The notes: a model not told the origin generated them from the sequence alone. A stretch of 15,230 nt of DNA from Methylococcaceae bacterium (GCA_947505055.1 CANNLO010000077.1:1-15230); one strand, 5' to 3'. Positions 1 to 6,808 are shown, numbered from the stretch's first letter. Numbers and translations are program-made.

Positions 1-47
1 AGGGAAAGGGGTAAACCAAGCGGGGTAGTGACGAGTCTTATCGGGTG

Positions 48-332
48 TTAAGACAGGCCGTAGTATTCCAGTTTTTTTCGTAAGGTGCTGCGGCTTAAGC
101 CCAGCGCTTTGGCAGCTTTGGTCTGGTTGTACCCAGAATGTTCCAGTGTGGCTTGCAGTAATGGCTTTTCAACTTCACCGATAACCATCGCATGGAGACC
201 TACTACATCATGTCCGTTTAAGTGCGAAAAATATTGCTCTACTGTTTGTTTAACATGTGCTGATAGGGGAATGACTACAGTTTTTTTACTATCGATATTG
301 ATTATTTCAGCACTTTTTATGGAAGGATTCAT
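48..332 (-). CDS. fis: Fis family nucleoid-associated DNA-binding protein
   Basis: Small nucleoid protein that bends DNA and tunes rRNA, tRNA and recombination promoters in gammaproteobacteria. The C-terminal part (about residues 69-90 of 94) is the classic Fis helix-turn-helix, with NQTKAAKALGLS followed by RSTLRKKLEYYG. The segment before it (VKQTVEQYFSHLNGHDV, VEKPLL) matches the Fis dimerisation core. Length is close to the 98 residues of E. coli Fis. I chose the ATG at 332, which begins one base after the dusB stop codon and has a GAAAG purine run 11 bases upstream. A GTG at 344 would add four residues and overlap dusB by 11 bases. Last gene of the dusB-fis pair, the usual arrangement, so probably translated from the dusB message. 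Identification is firm; the start is less so. Confidence 0.93.
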   Translation of the reverse strand: MNPSIKSAEIINIDSKKTVVIPLSAHVKQTVEQYFSHLNGHDVVGLHAMVIGEVEKPLLQATLEHSGYNQTKAAKALGLSRSTLRKKLEYYGLS

Positions 333-333
333 A

Positions 334-1317
334 TTATGCAGCACTTTCAGTAGTTAAAAGATTAAATGCCGAATTAATCAGCCGTATTTGATCGGATGGA
401 CTTTGAGCTTGGTTGATAGTGCTTTGTGCATTTTGAGCGGTTGACTCAAGATGTTTAAAATACCACCCTATATGTTTACGAGCTATTCTAACACCGCTTG
501 TATTGCCGTAGAAGCTGTAAAGTTTATCCAAATGACACATCAGTGTGTTATTTATCTCTTTAACTGTAGGTTTTTCAATGTGTTTGCCATGACTGATAAA
601 GTGACTTATCTGTTCAAATAGCCAAGGATTTCCTTGGGCGCCACGGCCAATCATAATGGCATCTGCACCAATTGTGTTAAGCACAAAGTAGGCCTGTTCG
701 GGGGTATTAATATCACCATTAGCAATAACCGGAATACTGATGGCTTGTTTTACTTTTTTTAGGGTTTCATGTTCTGCCTGGCCATTAAATTTACAGGCAC
801 GCGTTCTACCGTGAATGGTTAAGGCTGCAATACCCGAATTTTCAGCGATTTGTGCAATTTCAACTGCATTACGGCTCTGTGTATCCCAACCGGTACGAAT
901 TTTCAAGGTAACAGGAATGTCTACAGCCTTAACGACAGCATCAAGTATCTGTTTTACCAGTGCTTCATCTCTTAATAGTGCCGACCCGGCGGCTACCGCA
1001 CATACCTTTTTTGCAGGACAACCCATATTTATATCGATTATTTGTGCCCCACGATCGGCATTAAATCGTGCCGCATTAGCCATTAGCTGAGGATCGGTAC
1101 CTAAAATTTGTACGGAACGTATACCGGATTCACCGTTATGATCGGCTTTTAATAAGGTTCTTTTATGTTCAAGTAAAGCAGGATTAGAAGTCACCATTTC
1201 TGATACAGCTAATCCAGCGCCAAATTGTTTGCACAGCTCTCTGAACGGCCGGTCACTAATGCCGGCCATAGGAGCCAGTATCAGATTGTTTTTAAGGTGA
1301 TAGGGGCCTATTTGCAT
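334..1317 (-). CDS. dusB: tRNA-dihydrouridine synthase B
   Basis: FMN-dependent enzyme that reduces uridine to dihydrouridine in the tRNA D-loop, using NADPH. The 327-residue TIM-barrel protein shows the family markers in order: PMAGISD (16-22), INMGCPAKKVC with catalytic Cys100, KIRTGW (139-144), IHGRTR (168-173), ANGDI (199-203) and the FMN phosphate motif IGRGAQGNPW (223-232). A helical RNA-binding C-terminal domain follows. E. coli DusB is 321 residues. The start fits the family N-terminus (MxIGPYxL), yet no Shine-Dalgarno is visible just upstream. The gene instead follows a large inverted repeat at 1325-1382. Upstream lies a small membrane protein gene and downstream fis, to which dusB is typically coupled. 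Confidence 0.96.
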   Translation of the reverse strand: MQIGPYHLKNNLILAPMAGISDRPFRELCKQFGAGLAVSEMVTSNPALLEHKRTLLKADHNGESGIRSVQILGTDPQLMANAARFNADRGAQIIDINMGCPAKKVCAVAAGSALLRDEALVKQILDAVVKAVDIPVTLKIRTGWDTQSRNAVEIAQIAENSGIAALTIHGRTRACKFNGQAEHETLKKVKQAISIPVIANGDINTPEQAYFVLNTIGADAIMIGRGAQGNPWLFEQISHFISHGKHIEKPTVKEINNTLMCHLDKLYSFYGNTSGVRIARKHIGWYFKHLESTAQNAQSTINQAQSPSDQIRLINSAFNLLTTESAA

Positions 1318-1324
1318 AAGGGGT

Positions 1325-1382
1325 GCAAGGTTGGTTGCAAGGTGGGCATCCTTTATGGATTACCTTGAACCTTTTACCTTGC
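1325..1382. repeat. nested inverted repeat between the small membrane gene and dusB
   Basis: Two copies of GCAAGGT (1325-1331 and 1337-1343) are mirrored by two copies of ACCTTG (1362-1367 and 1376-1381). GTTGCAAGGT (1334-1343) pairs with ACCTTGAAC (1362-1370) with one bulge. The outer GCAAGGT pairs with ACCTTGC (1376-1382), and the apex holds ATCC-TTTAT-GGAT (1348-1360). Transcribed from the minus strand, this would fold into a long hairpin ending about eight bases before the dusB start codon. No clean U-tract follows, so it is not a classical terminator. A transcript-processing or stability element, or a decayed palindromic repeat, is more likely. Confidence 0.6.
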
Positions 1383-1397
1383 GGCCTTTAATCTAAG

Positions 1398-1925
1398 TTA
1401 TTTATCTTGCTCGTCGTTCCAGATTGGATTTTCACGATCTTCAGTTTCCAGTTTGGCAGTGTCGGTGGGATACAAATGCCAGAAAGATTTGTCAATAGTA
1501 GCGTTTTTATAGTCTTCTTTCTTCTGGTGAGTGAACGGACACCACCAGTTTTCAACGATCTTGACCATATAAGCATGCCATTCGAACAGCGCAACACTGT
1601 ATGGGCAATACCAAGTGCAGTTCAGTATCCAGAATAGTTTTGATTGCGCCATACTGACAGAAAAAGAACGTTCCATGGTGATTTGATTTTTTAGATTATA
1701 GCGATGGCTGGCCCGGTCAGGGATGAAATCACCCCAGGTTTTAAGATTTTTGGCGCCAACCATAATCAAGTGATAATAGGTTAGATAGGCACTGGCAATC
1801 ACAAATGGAAAAGTAAGTAAGGGTACATAAATCAGAATCATGCCTATGCCTCTTTGCAGGACAGGGATTTTCTGATGGTTTTTGCCTATTTCAACGCGGC
1901 CGGAACAGGAATCACATGCTTTCAT
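1398..1925 (-). CDS. cysteine- and tryptophan-rich small membrane protein of unknown function
   Basis: I do not recognise a named family. The 175-residue product starts with a CDSC knuckle (Cys4, Cys7), suggestive of metal or redox chemistry. A hydrophobic stretch at about 26-57 is long enough for one long or two short membrane helices. The remainder is soluble and aromatic-rich, with three further cysteines: Cys103 and Cys107 in CTWYC, and Cys129 in WWCP. The C-terminus is acidic. A good ribosome binding site (GAGG) precedes the ATG at 1925. It begins 13 bases after a 62-residue cysteine-rich protein gene and almost certainly shares its transcript. The pairing suggests a membrane-associated metal-handling role, which is inference. 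It replaces the zinc-ribbon (DUF3426-type) gene that I recall between prmA and dusB in Pseudomonas. Confidence 0.75.
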   Translation of the reverse strand: MKACDSCSGRVEIGKNHQKIPVLQRGIGMILIYVPLLTFPFVIASAYLTYYHLIMVGAKNLKTWGDFIPDRASHRYNLKNQITMERSFSVSMAQSKLFWILNCTWYCPYSVALFEWHAYMVKIVENWWCPFTHQKKEDYKNATIDKSFWHLYPTDTAKLETEDRENPIWNDEQDK

Positions 1926-1938
1926 TATTTTAATTGCC

Positions 1939-2127
1939 TCATTTTTTCTTAGTTAGTAGGGGGGTAATAGTTGGTTTTATTTTGTCTTCATTAAACAACT
2001 GGTAAATGCTAAGGCAGCCGGCACAACAAAATTTTTGCATGCCGTCATTGTTAGTCAAAGAAAAGCCAGTGATTTCCACCGGTTGCCCGCAAAGTACGCA
2101 GGGTTCCTTATCTTTCGCATGGACCAT
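1939..2127 (-). CDS. stand-alone metal-binding domain like that of cation P-type ATPases
   Basis: The 62-residue protein has CVLC (Cys10, Cys13) followed 20 residues later by FCCAGC (Cys34, Cys35, Cys38) and then IYQLF. This CxxC...FCCxGC layout is that of the small N-terminal metal-binding domain found ahead of some heavy-metal (copper-type) P-type ATPases, such as FixI/CcoI-like pumps. No ATPase follows, so here the domain stands alone. It may act as a metal chaperone, sensor or zinc/copper binder; function is inference. It starts 16 bases after the rlmI stop with an AAGG ribosome binding site, and is followed after 13 bases by the cysteine-rich membrane protein gene. Five cysteines in 62 residues and a basic tail (LLTKKK) are its main features. 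Confidence 0.8.
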   Translation of the reverse strand: MVHAKDKEPCVLCGQPVEITGFSLTNNDGMQKFCCAGCLSIYQLFNEDKIKPTITPLLTKKK

Positions 2128-2143
2128 AAAAACGCCTTATATT

Positions 2144-3340
2144 TTATAAGCTTGAAGAGACAGCGCAAAAAAAAGTTTTTAAATATTCGGTTTCTGGAGC
2201 CGCCGGGTCTATCGGATGATCGGGGCCTTGTCCGCCACTTGCAAAAAATACCAGATGCCGGTCAATATGTCGCCCTGATGAACGTAAAATCTCATGCAAG
2301 TTTTCACGGCTCAGATGATGTGAGCATGATGCCGATACCAATATCCCATTTTTGGATAGTACTTGCAAAGCCAGGTGATTCAAACGGCGATAAGCCTCAT
2401 AACCTTGTTTAAAGTCCTTTTTGCGTTTAATTAATGCAGGGGGATCAAGCACGATAATATCATAAAGCTGGTTTTCCAGACGAGCTCGCTTTAAAAACTC
2501 AAAGACATCACTGCGTACAAAGTGCATTTTATCCTGAACCTGATTGAGTGACGCGTTTTCTGAAGCCAGCGTCAGCGCGCTTTCCGAAGCGTCGACACAA
2601 GTGACATCCAAGGCGCCGGCCATCGCTGCTGGAATTCCCCAGGCTCCGGTATAGGAAAATAGATCCAGCACTCGCTGATTTTTGGCAATACCTGCTAATT
2701 GAGCTCGGCTGGCACGGTGATCGTAAAACCAGCCGGTCTTTTGTCCTTCCAGAATGTCGATTTTAAAACGGGCACCATTTTCTTCAATTATTAATTGGGA
2801 CGGTAGCTTTCCGTAAGCTATTTCGGATTCCAGGCCTAGACCTTCCTGTTGCCGCTGGCTATTATCATTTTTAAGAATAATAGCTTCCGGACTTAGTAAT
2901 TCAAGTAATGCAGAAAACAGTGCTTCTTTGCGTTGCTCCATGCCGGCAGTGGTAATTTGTACCGACAATACCGAACCGAAACGGTCGATTACCAGGCCGG
3001 GCAAACCGTCACTTTCGCCAAAAACCAGTCTGTAGTAGGGCTGATCGAAAAGTTTTTCACGAAGTGCCAGTGCAGTGGTCAGGCGCTCTTTAAAAAAATT
3101 GGTTCCACATTTAAGATTGGGTTTTCTTGATAGTAATCTTGCGCAGATCAATGCTTGAGGATTGATATAAGCCGTTCCCAGTGCTTTGCCATCGTCACTT
3201 TTTACCTGAACCAAATCCCCCGCAGTAAATTGTTCGAGGGGCGACCGCTGGGTATCGACTTCGTTGCTAAAAACCCATAAATGGCCTTTACGAAGCCGTT
3301 TGTCTTCGTTCTTTTTTAAATAAATTTCTGGATGAGCCAT
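2144..3340 (-). CDS. rlmI: 23S rRNA (cytosine(1962)-C5)-methyltransferase, RlmI family
   Basis: S-adenosylmethionine-dependent RNA methyltransferase making m5C in 23S rRNA. The 398-residue protein (E. coli RlmI is 396) begins with a PUA-type RNA-binding domain (about 1-80, with LRKGHLWVFSNEV). A central linker domain follows with GQKTGWFYDHR (199-209). The Rossmann methyltransferase then carries FSYTGAWG (228-235) and CVDASESAL as the cofactor site, DPPALIK (299-305), and the nucleophilic cysteine in SASCSHH (Cys339). The N-terminus fits the family start. No strong Shine-Dalgarno is visible, and the 123-bp gap before it holds an inverted repeat. It lies between prmA and the small cysteine-rich genes, with only 16 bases to the next gene. 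Assignment to RlmI rather than a close paralogue rests on length and motif content. Confidence 0.92.
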   Translation of the reverse strand: MAHPEIYLKKNEDKRLRKGHLWVFSNEVDTQRSPLEQFTAGDLVQVKSDDGKALGTAYINPQALICARLLSRKPNLKCGTNFFKERLTTALALREKLFDQPYYRLVFGESDGLPGLVIDRFGSVLSVQITTAGMEQRKEALFSALLELLSPEAIILKNDNSQRQQEGLGLESEIAYGKLPSQLIIEENGARFKIDILEGQKTGWFYDHRASRAQLAGIAKNQRVLDLFSYTGAWGIPAAMAGALDVTCVDASESALTLASENASLNQVQDKMHFVRSDVFEFLKRARLENQLYDIIVLDPPALIKRKKDFKQGYEAYRRLNHLALQVLSKNGILVSASCSHHLSRENLHEILRSSGRHIDRHLVFFASGGQGPDHPIDPAAPETEYLKTFFCAVSSSL

Positions 3341-3364
3341 TAGCGTTAAATGATATTAAAGGAT

Positions 3365-3424
3365 TGTAGGTTAGGTTACGACTGCATGGATGCAGGAGCT
3401 ATTGCCTATCGATGCGTAACCCAG
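3365..3424. repeat. palindromic intergenic repeat upstream of rlmI
   Basis: Between prmA and rlmI, GGTTACG (3374-3380) is mirrored by CGTAACC (3415-3421). A second pair, CTGCAT (3382-3387) and ATGCAG (3390-3395), lies inside, separated by two bases. The outer arms with their flanking GTAGGTTAG resemble the GTAGGTT-GGTTACG palindromes that recur between genes in many gammaproteobacteria. Only this one copy can be seen here, so repeat status genome-wide is inferred. Confidence 0.5.
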
Positions 3425-3450
3425 CATTTCTGGTCAAACATGATATAAGC

Positions 3451-3470
3451 ACGGTGTTATAAACTACCGT
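3451..3470 (-). other. stem-loop at the prmA stop codon
   Basis: On the minus strand ACGGT-A-GTT-TAT-AAC-ACCGT forms an eight-pair hairpin with a single bulged A, and it overlaps the prmA stop codon. It is not followed by a run of U, so it is at most a weak attenuator or an RNA stability element between prmA and rlmI. Confidence 0.4.
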
Positions 3471-4342
3471 TTTATGCCGTCAAGTCTGATCCAATCTTCC
3501 TGCTGAACAGGCGGGTTGAAAATGATGTATTTTTGGTAAGCGTTCATTACTGATTCGGCTTGTTCGTATAAAATGCCGGATAAAACCAGTTGGCTGCCGG
3601 GTGCAACCAGATTTGAAATTTGTTCCGCCATATCAATTAAAGGTTTAGCCAGAATATTTGCCAGCACTAAATCAGCTTGAAAGGGTGTGAATTGTTCCGG
3701 TAAATAACAAGCAACTTTATCGGCCACCTTATTTTTTAAGGCATTGCTTTGTGTTGCGGTTATTGCTTGTGGATCAATGTCTACTGCATGCGCTATTTTG
3801 GCGCCTAATAAAATGCCCGCAACTGCCAGGATTCCTGAGCCGCAACCATAATCGATAACTGTTTTACCGGCCAGTTCATGACTGGCCAGCCATTCCAGAC
3901 ATAAAGCAGTCGTCGGATGCGTGCCAGTGCCAAAGGCAAGGCCCGGATCGAGGGTTAGACAAACCGTACCGGTTTCATATTGCTCCTGATCGGTCGGGCA
4001 AACCCAGAGCTTTTTAGCAAACTTCATCGGTTTGTAGAATTCCATCCAGGCGCGTTCCCATTCCTGGTCTTCAATCAGATCATGCCGAAAGTTGTGCAAT
4101 TGCTCTGCGTCGAACTGGGTATAAAGTCTGGCTTTAATCAGCTCAGGTTCAGCGTCCATTTCATAAAGCGCAATGACCTCGGTGTTGCTCCATATTTTGG
4201 TCTCGCCGATAGCCGGTTCGTAAACCGGTTCGTCCTCGGCGTCCATGTAAGTCACGGACACGGCGCCAAGCTTGTCGAAAAAGTCGGCAATCCGGGGGGC
4301 AAGGTCTTCAGTGGTAATAACGGAAATTTGGTGCCAGGTCAT
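3464..4342 (-). CDS. prmA: ribosomal protein L11 methyltransferase
   Basis: Methylates the N-terminus and lysines of ribosomal protein L11 with S-adenosylmethionine. The 292-residue length matches E. coli PrmA (293). The first ~100 residues form the L11-recognising domain (MTWHQISV..., with EDQEWERAWMEFYKP at 91-105). The catalytic Rossmann domain shows DPGLAFGTGTHPTT (132-145), DYGCGSGIL (164-172), VDIDPQA (187-193) and ANILAKPL (228-235). The start fits the family, but the upstream bases (TTTCCTCATA) contain no Shine-Dalgarno. Normally prmA follows accC closely; here 662 bp of decayed genes and repeats separates them, and a vapC remnant ends only 15 bases before the prmA start. That insertion may have given prmA a new promoter or leader. 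Confidence 0.96.
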   Translation of the reverse strand: MTWHQISVITTEDLAPRIADFFDKLGAVSVTYMDAEDEPVYEPAIGETKIWSNTEVIALYEMDAEPELIKARLYTQFDAEQLHNFRHDLIEDQEWERAWMEFYKPMKFAKKLWVCPTDQEQYETGTVCLTLDPGLAFGTGTHPTTALCLEWLASHELAGKTVIDYGCGSGILAVAGILLGAKIAHAVDIDPQAITATQSNALKNKVADKVACYLPEQFTPFQADLVLANILAKPLIDMAEQISNLVAPGSQLVLSGILYEQAESVMNAYQKYIIFNPPVQQEDWIRLDGIKR

Positions 4343-4357
4343 TATGAGGAAATTTGT

Positions 4358-4516
4358 TTAAAAAGTTGGGCTATTTGTTGGTAATAATTCAACATGAGGA
4401 TAATTGCGAATTTTTTCGTCTAAAGTCATTAACGAACAGCCATAAATGCGAGCGGTTGCAACGATCATTTGATCAGCTGGATCACGATGAAAGGGTTGGG
4501 GTAACTGGGTTGCTTC
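4358..4516 (-). pseudogene. 3' remnant of a VapC-type PIN-domain toxin gene
   Basis: Reading the minus strand from 4516 to the TAA at 4358-4360 gives about 52 codons whose translation includes LPQPFHRDPADQMIVATAR, then LMTLDEKI and YPHVELL. This is the C-terminal half of VapC-like PIN ribonucleases, where HRDPADR-IVATA and TLDEKI carry late acidic residues of the active site. The N-terminal half, with the first catalytic aspartate and a start codon, is absent. So is any vapB antitoxin gene, so this is a fragment and not a working toxin. Upstream, the same strand is occupied in another frame by a different decayed gene, indicating a deletion or recombination joint near 4510-4530. Identification is from remembered family motifs. 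Confidence 0.75.
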
Positions 4517-4827
4517 TCTCCTGTTTTCCATTCCCCCACCTGATCACCTTTCCAAAAAATTGGCCCCATATAGTCGTAACTTGTACCCAGGACTTTGTAG
4601 TGCCCAGATTCAATTTGTTCAAAAATATGGTTCTGGAAGTTTATCCCTTTGTTGATCATGTTGTAGCAGTAGTCGGAAGGAATAATGCTCACTCTATTGC
4701 TATCGGGATATTTTTCAACAACGAGATCAATAATTTCACTTCTCGTGAAATTTTTTCCAACTTCATCGGAAAAAACGTTCCGAATTTTATCCTAGATAAA
4801 AATACGTGTTGTAATTTGATGGTTCAT
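4465..4827 (-). pseudogene. small gene with in-frame amber stop, DUF7225-like domain (tentative)
   Basis: From an ATG at 4825-4827, with an excellent ribosome binding site (TTGAGG, seven bases upstream), a frame runs 120 codons to a TGA but is broken at codon 12 by TAG (4792-4794). After the stop it reads coherently: FTRSEIIDLVVEKYPDSN, then IIPSDYCYNMINKGINF, then FWKGDQVGEW. The IPSDYCYN-NKG core resembles a domain I recall as DUF7225, found alone or in restriction-endonuclease-like proteins; this is from memory and unverified. The last ~17 codons (from EKQPSYP) run over vapC-derived DNA in a different frame, so the natural 3' end is probably lost. An internal start after the amber could give a 75-residue product, but no good ribosome binding site is evident there. 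Likely an inactivated accessory gene. Confidence 0.6.
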
Positions 4828-4845
4828 ATTTTGCCTCAATGCGTG

Positions 4846-4864
4846 CCGGGGTTTGCAACCCCGG
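4846..4864. repeat. REP-like palindrome 1
   Basis: CCGGGGTT-TGC-AACCCCGG: two perfect 8-base arms with a 3-base loop. The core GGGGTT-N3-AACCCC is shared with the second palindrome 40 bases away, so the two are related copies of one repeat. It sits directly upstream of the amber-broken gene. Confidence 0.75.
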
Positions 4865-4903
4865 TTACTCATGTTTTGTGCATTCCGAAGTCTTCAAACG
4901 TTT

Positions 4904-4928
4904 CGATCGGGGTTACAAACCCCGATCG
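4904..4928. repeat. REP-like palindrome 2
   Basis: CGATCGGGGTT-ACA-AACCCCGATCG: two perfect 11-base arms with a 3-base loop. It shares the GGGGTT-N3-AACCCC core with the palindrome at 4846-4864. Paired palindromes of this kind resemble REP/BIME units; no RAYT transposase gene lies in the window. It may also act as a transcript-end or stability hairpin downstream of accC. Confidence 0.75.
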
Positions 4929-4952
4929 GCCCCGTAGATAAGCATATAAAAT

Positions 4953-5001
4953 AAAATCAGCGTAAATCCGTCCCAATCCGTGGCATTCGCGTTCTGATTT
5001 T
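4953..5001 (-). terminator. possible terminator or repeat hairpin after accC
   Basis: Just past the accC stop on the minus strand, AAAATCAG (5001-4994) and CTGATTTT (4960-4953) form eight-base arms, followed by TATTTT. The loop is long (33 bases) and includes two ATCCGT-type direct repeats, resembling a common intergenic repeat fragment. The U-rich tail suits a terminator, but the long loop makes this uncertain. Confidence 0.35.
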
Positions 5002-5004
5002 TAT

Positions 5005-6348
5005 TTAATAAATCCCCAGCTTTTTTTCCAGATAATGGATGTTTTGGCCACCAGCGGCAAAAGCACTGTCATTCATGATATCGTGTTGTAGCGGAATATT
5101 GGTTTTAATGCCGTCAATGATGATTTCGCTTAAGGCTGTATTCATTCTGGCAATTGCGCTTTTGCGATCTTCACCGTGAGCAATCAGTTTGCCGATCATG
5201 GAGTCGTAATAAGGTGGAACTTTATAGCCGTTGTAGATATGGGTCTCGCAACGGATGCCAGGGCCGCCGGGCATATGGAACTGGTCTATCGTGCCAGGGC
5301 AGGGCATGAAGGTTTTTGGATCTTCCGCATTTAACCGACATTCAATGGCATGGCCCTGAATTTTTACCTGATCTTGAGTAATTGACAGGCGCTCGCCCGC
5401 AGCAATGCGCAGTTGTTCTTTAACAATGTCAAAGCCGGTTACCATTTCAGTCACCGGATGCTCAACCTGGACGCGGGTGTTCATTTCGATGAAATAAAAC
5501 TCGCCTTTTTCATACAAAAATTCGAAAGTGCCGGCGCCTAAATAGCCAATATCGACACAGGCTTTAGCGCAACGTTCGCCAATTGTTTTGCGTTGTTCTT
5601 CGGTTATGCCGGGTGCTGGCGCTTCCTCAACGACTTTTTGATGACGGCGTTGCATTGAGCAGTCGCGCTCACCTAAATGAATGGCGTTACCGTGTGAGTC
5701 GGCCATGACCTGGAATTCGATGTGCCTTGGATCTTCCAGAAATTTTTCCATGTACACGGTCGGGTTCCCGAAAGCTGAGCCTGCTTCAGCTTTGGTCATC
5801 TGAATAGCATTGATTAGCGCAGCTTCTGTGTGCACGGTCCGCATACCTCGACCGCCGCCACCGCCAGCAGCTTTGATGATGACCGGGTAACCAATTTCAT
5901 GAGCCAGCTTTAAATTCTTTTTATTGTCATCCGATAAGGGATCATTATTGCCGGGAACACAGGGGATTCCAGCAGCCAACATGGCTTTCTTTGCGGAAAT
6001 TTTATCGCCCATCATACGGATAGTGTCGGCGTTAGGGCCGATAAATACAAAGCCGCTTTGTTTTACTTTTTCTGAAAAATCGGCGTTTTCAGATAAAAAG
6101 CCGTATCCGGGATGAATAGCTTCTGCATCAGTCACTTCAGCTGCACTGATAATAGCCGGGATATTTAAATAGCTGTCAGCGGAAGCAGCAGGTCCAATGC
6201 ATACTGATTCATCAGCCAGTCTGACATGTTTAAGATCCCGGTCGGCTTCCGAATGCACGGCAACGACTTTAACACCTAATTCTCTGCAAGCGCGCAAAAT
6301 ACGCAGTGCAATCTCGCCTCTATTGGCGATAACGATTTTATCGAACAT
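5005..6348 (-). CDS. accC: acetyl-CoA carboxylase biotin carboxylase subunit
   Basis: ATP-grasp enzyme that carboxylates the biotin on AccB with bicarbonate, the first half-reaction of malonyl-CoA synthesis. The 447 residues match the usual ~449. Every catalytic position known from E. coli falls at the same number: Lys116, Lys159, the glycine-rich loop GGGGGRG (162-168), His209, Glu211, Gln233, His236, Glu276, Glu288, Asn290, Arg292 and Arg338. The N-terminus [17 protein letters not shown] is typical. A strong ribosome binding site (AAGGGA) lies five bases before the ATG. It follows accB after 19 bases in the standard aroQ-accB-accC operon. Downstream, the usual close link to prmA is interrupted by decayed genes and palindromic repeats. 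Confidence 0.98.
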   Translation of the reverse strand: MFDKIVIANRGEIALRILRACRELGVKVVAVHSEADRDLKHVRLADESVCIGPAASADSYLNIPAIISAAEVTDAEAIHPGYGFLSENADFSEKVKQSGFVFIGPNADTIRMMGDKISAKKAMLAAGIPCVPGNNDPLSDDNKKNLKLAHEIGYPVIIKAAGGGGGRGMRTVHTEAALINAIQMTKAEAGSAFGNPTVYMEKFLEDPRHIEFQVMADSHGNAIHLGERDCSMQRRHQKVVEEAPAPGITEEQRKTIGERCAKACVDIGYLGAGTFEFLYEKGEFYFIEMNTRVQVEHPVTEMVTGFDIVKEQLRIAAGERLSITQDQVKIQGHAIECRLNAEDPKTFMPCPGTIDQFHMPGGPGIRCETHIYNGYKVPPYYDSMIGKLIAHGEDRKSAIARMNTALSEIIIDGIKTNIPLQHDIMNDSAFAAGGQNIHYLEKKLGIY

Positions 6349-6367
6349 GAGATTCCCTTATCTGCTG

Positions 6368-6805
6368 TTATTCAATGATGAATAAGGGTTGGCCATATTC
6401 GACAGGTTCGGCGTTCTCAACCAGAATTTTAGTGACAGTGCCGCTTTTGTCGGATTCAATTTGATTAAGGATTTTCATCGCTTCAATGATGCATAAGGTG
6501 TCACCCGCTTGCACGGCTTGGCCAACTTCAGTAAAAACCTTTGTGCCAGGTGATGCTGAGCGGTAAAAGGTGCCTACCATCGGTGATTTGACAATATGTC
6601 CGGTGATCTTTTCTTCTGCAGGTGCAGTTAGAGCAGGTGGCGCCAAATATGTTGTTGCTGCGGGTGCTGGTGTATAAGCGACGGTAGCAGGCGCTGCTGA
6701 ATAGCGACTGATGCGAATGGATTCTTCACCCTCTTTAATTTCAAGTTCAGCAATGTCAGATTCTTCGATAATTTCGATGAGTTTTTTTATTTTTCTAATA
6801 TCCAT
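6368..6805 (-). CDS. accB: acetyl-CoA carboxylase biotin carboxyl carrier protein
   Basis: Carries the covalently bound biotin that shuttles CO2 from AccC to the carboxyltransferase. The 145-residue protein has an N-terminal helix ([16 protein letters not shown]). A flexible Ala/Pro/Thr-rich linker follows (about 36-64), then the biotinyl domain with [10 protein letters not shown] (74-83) and the biotinylation site EAMKI, Lys111. The common EAMKMMN is here EAMKILN, a conservative change. The C-terminus [12 protein letters not shown] is standard. It begins three bases after aroQ, with a GAGAG ribosome binding site inside the end of aroQ, and is followed by accC: a tight operon. Slightly shorter than E. 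coli AccB (156) because of the linker. Confidence 0.97.
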   Translation of the reverse strand: MDIRKIKKLIEIIEESDIAELEIKEGEESIRISRYSAAPATVAYTPAPAATTYLAPPALTAPAEEKITGHIVKSPMVGTFYRSASPGTKVFTEVGQAVQAGDTLCIIEAMKILNQIESDKSGTVTKILVENAEPVEYGQPLFIIE

Positions 6806-6808
6806 TGT

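Noticed and set aside
1388..1597. A 69-codon minus-strand frame overlapping the cysteine-rich membrane protein gene
   Set aside because: The longer overlapping frame has a GAGG ribosome binding site, a membrane segment and good operon spacing; the short one has none of these.
2035..2412. A 125-codon plus-strand open frame over the end of rlmI
   Set aside because: It is antisense to the rlmI methyltransferase motifs and has no supporting signal.
4792..4794. The TAG as a possible pyrrolysine codon
   Set aside because: There is no pyl gene in view, the host appears to be an ordinary gammaproteobacterium, and the gene is also damaged at its 3' end, so a plain nonsense mutation is simpler.
4354..4941. 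A 195-codon open frame on the plus strand across the accC-prmA gap
   Set aside because: It has no ribosome binding site or family resemblance, runs through both palindromes, and lies antisense to the vapC fragment and the amber-broken gene, whose minus-strand reading is recognisable.
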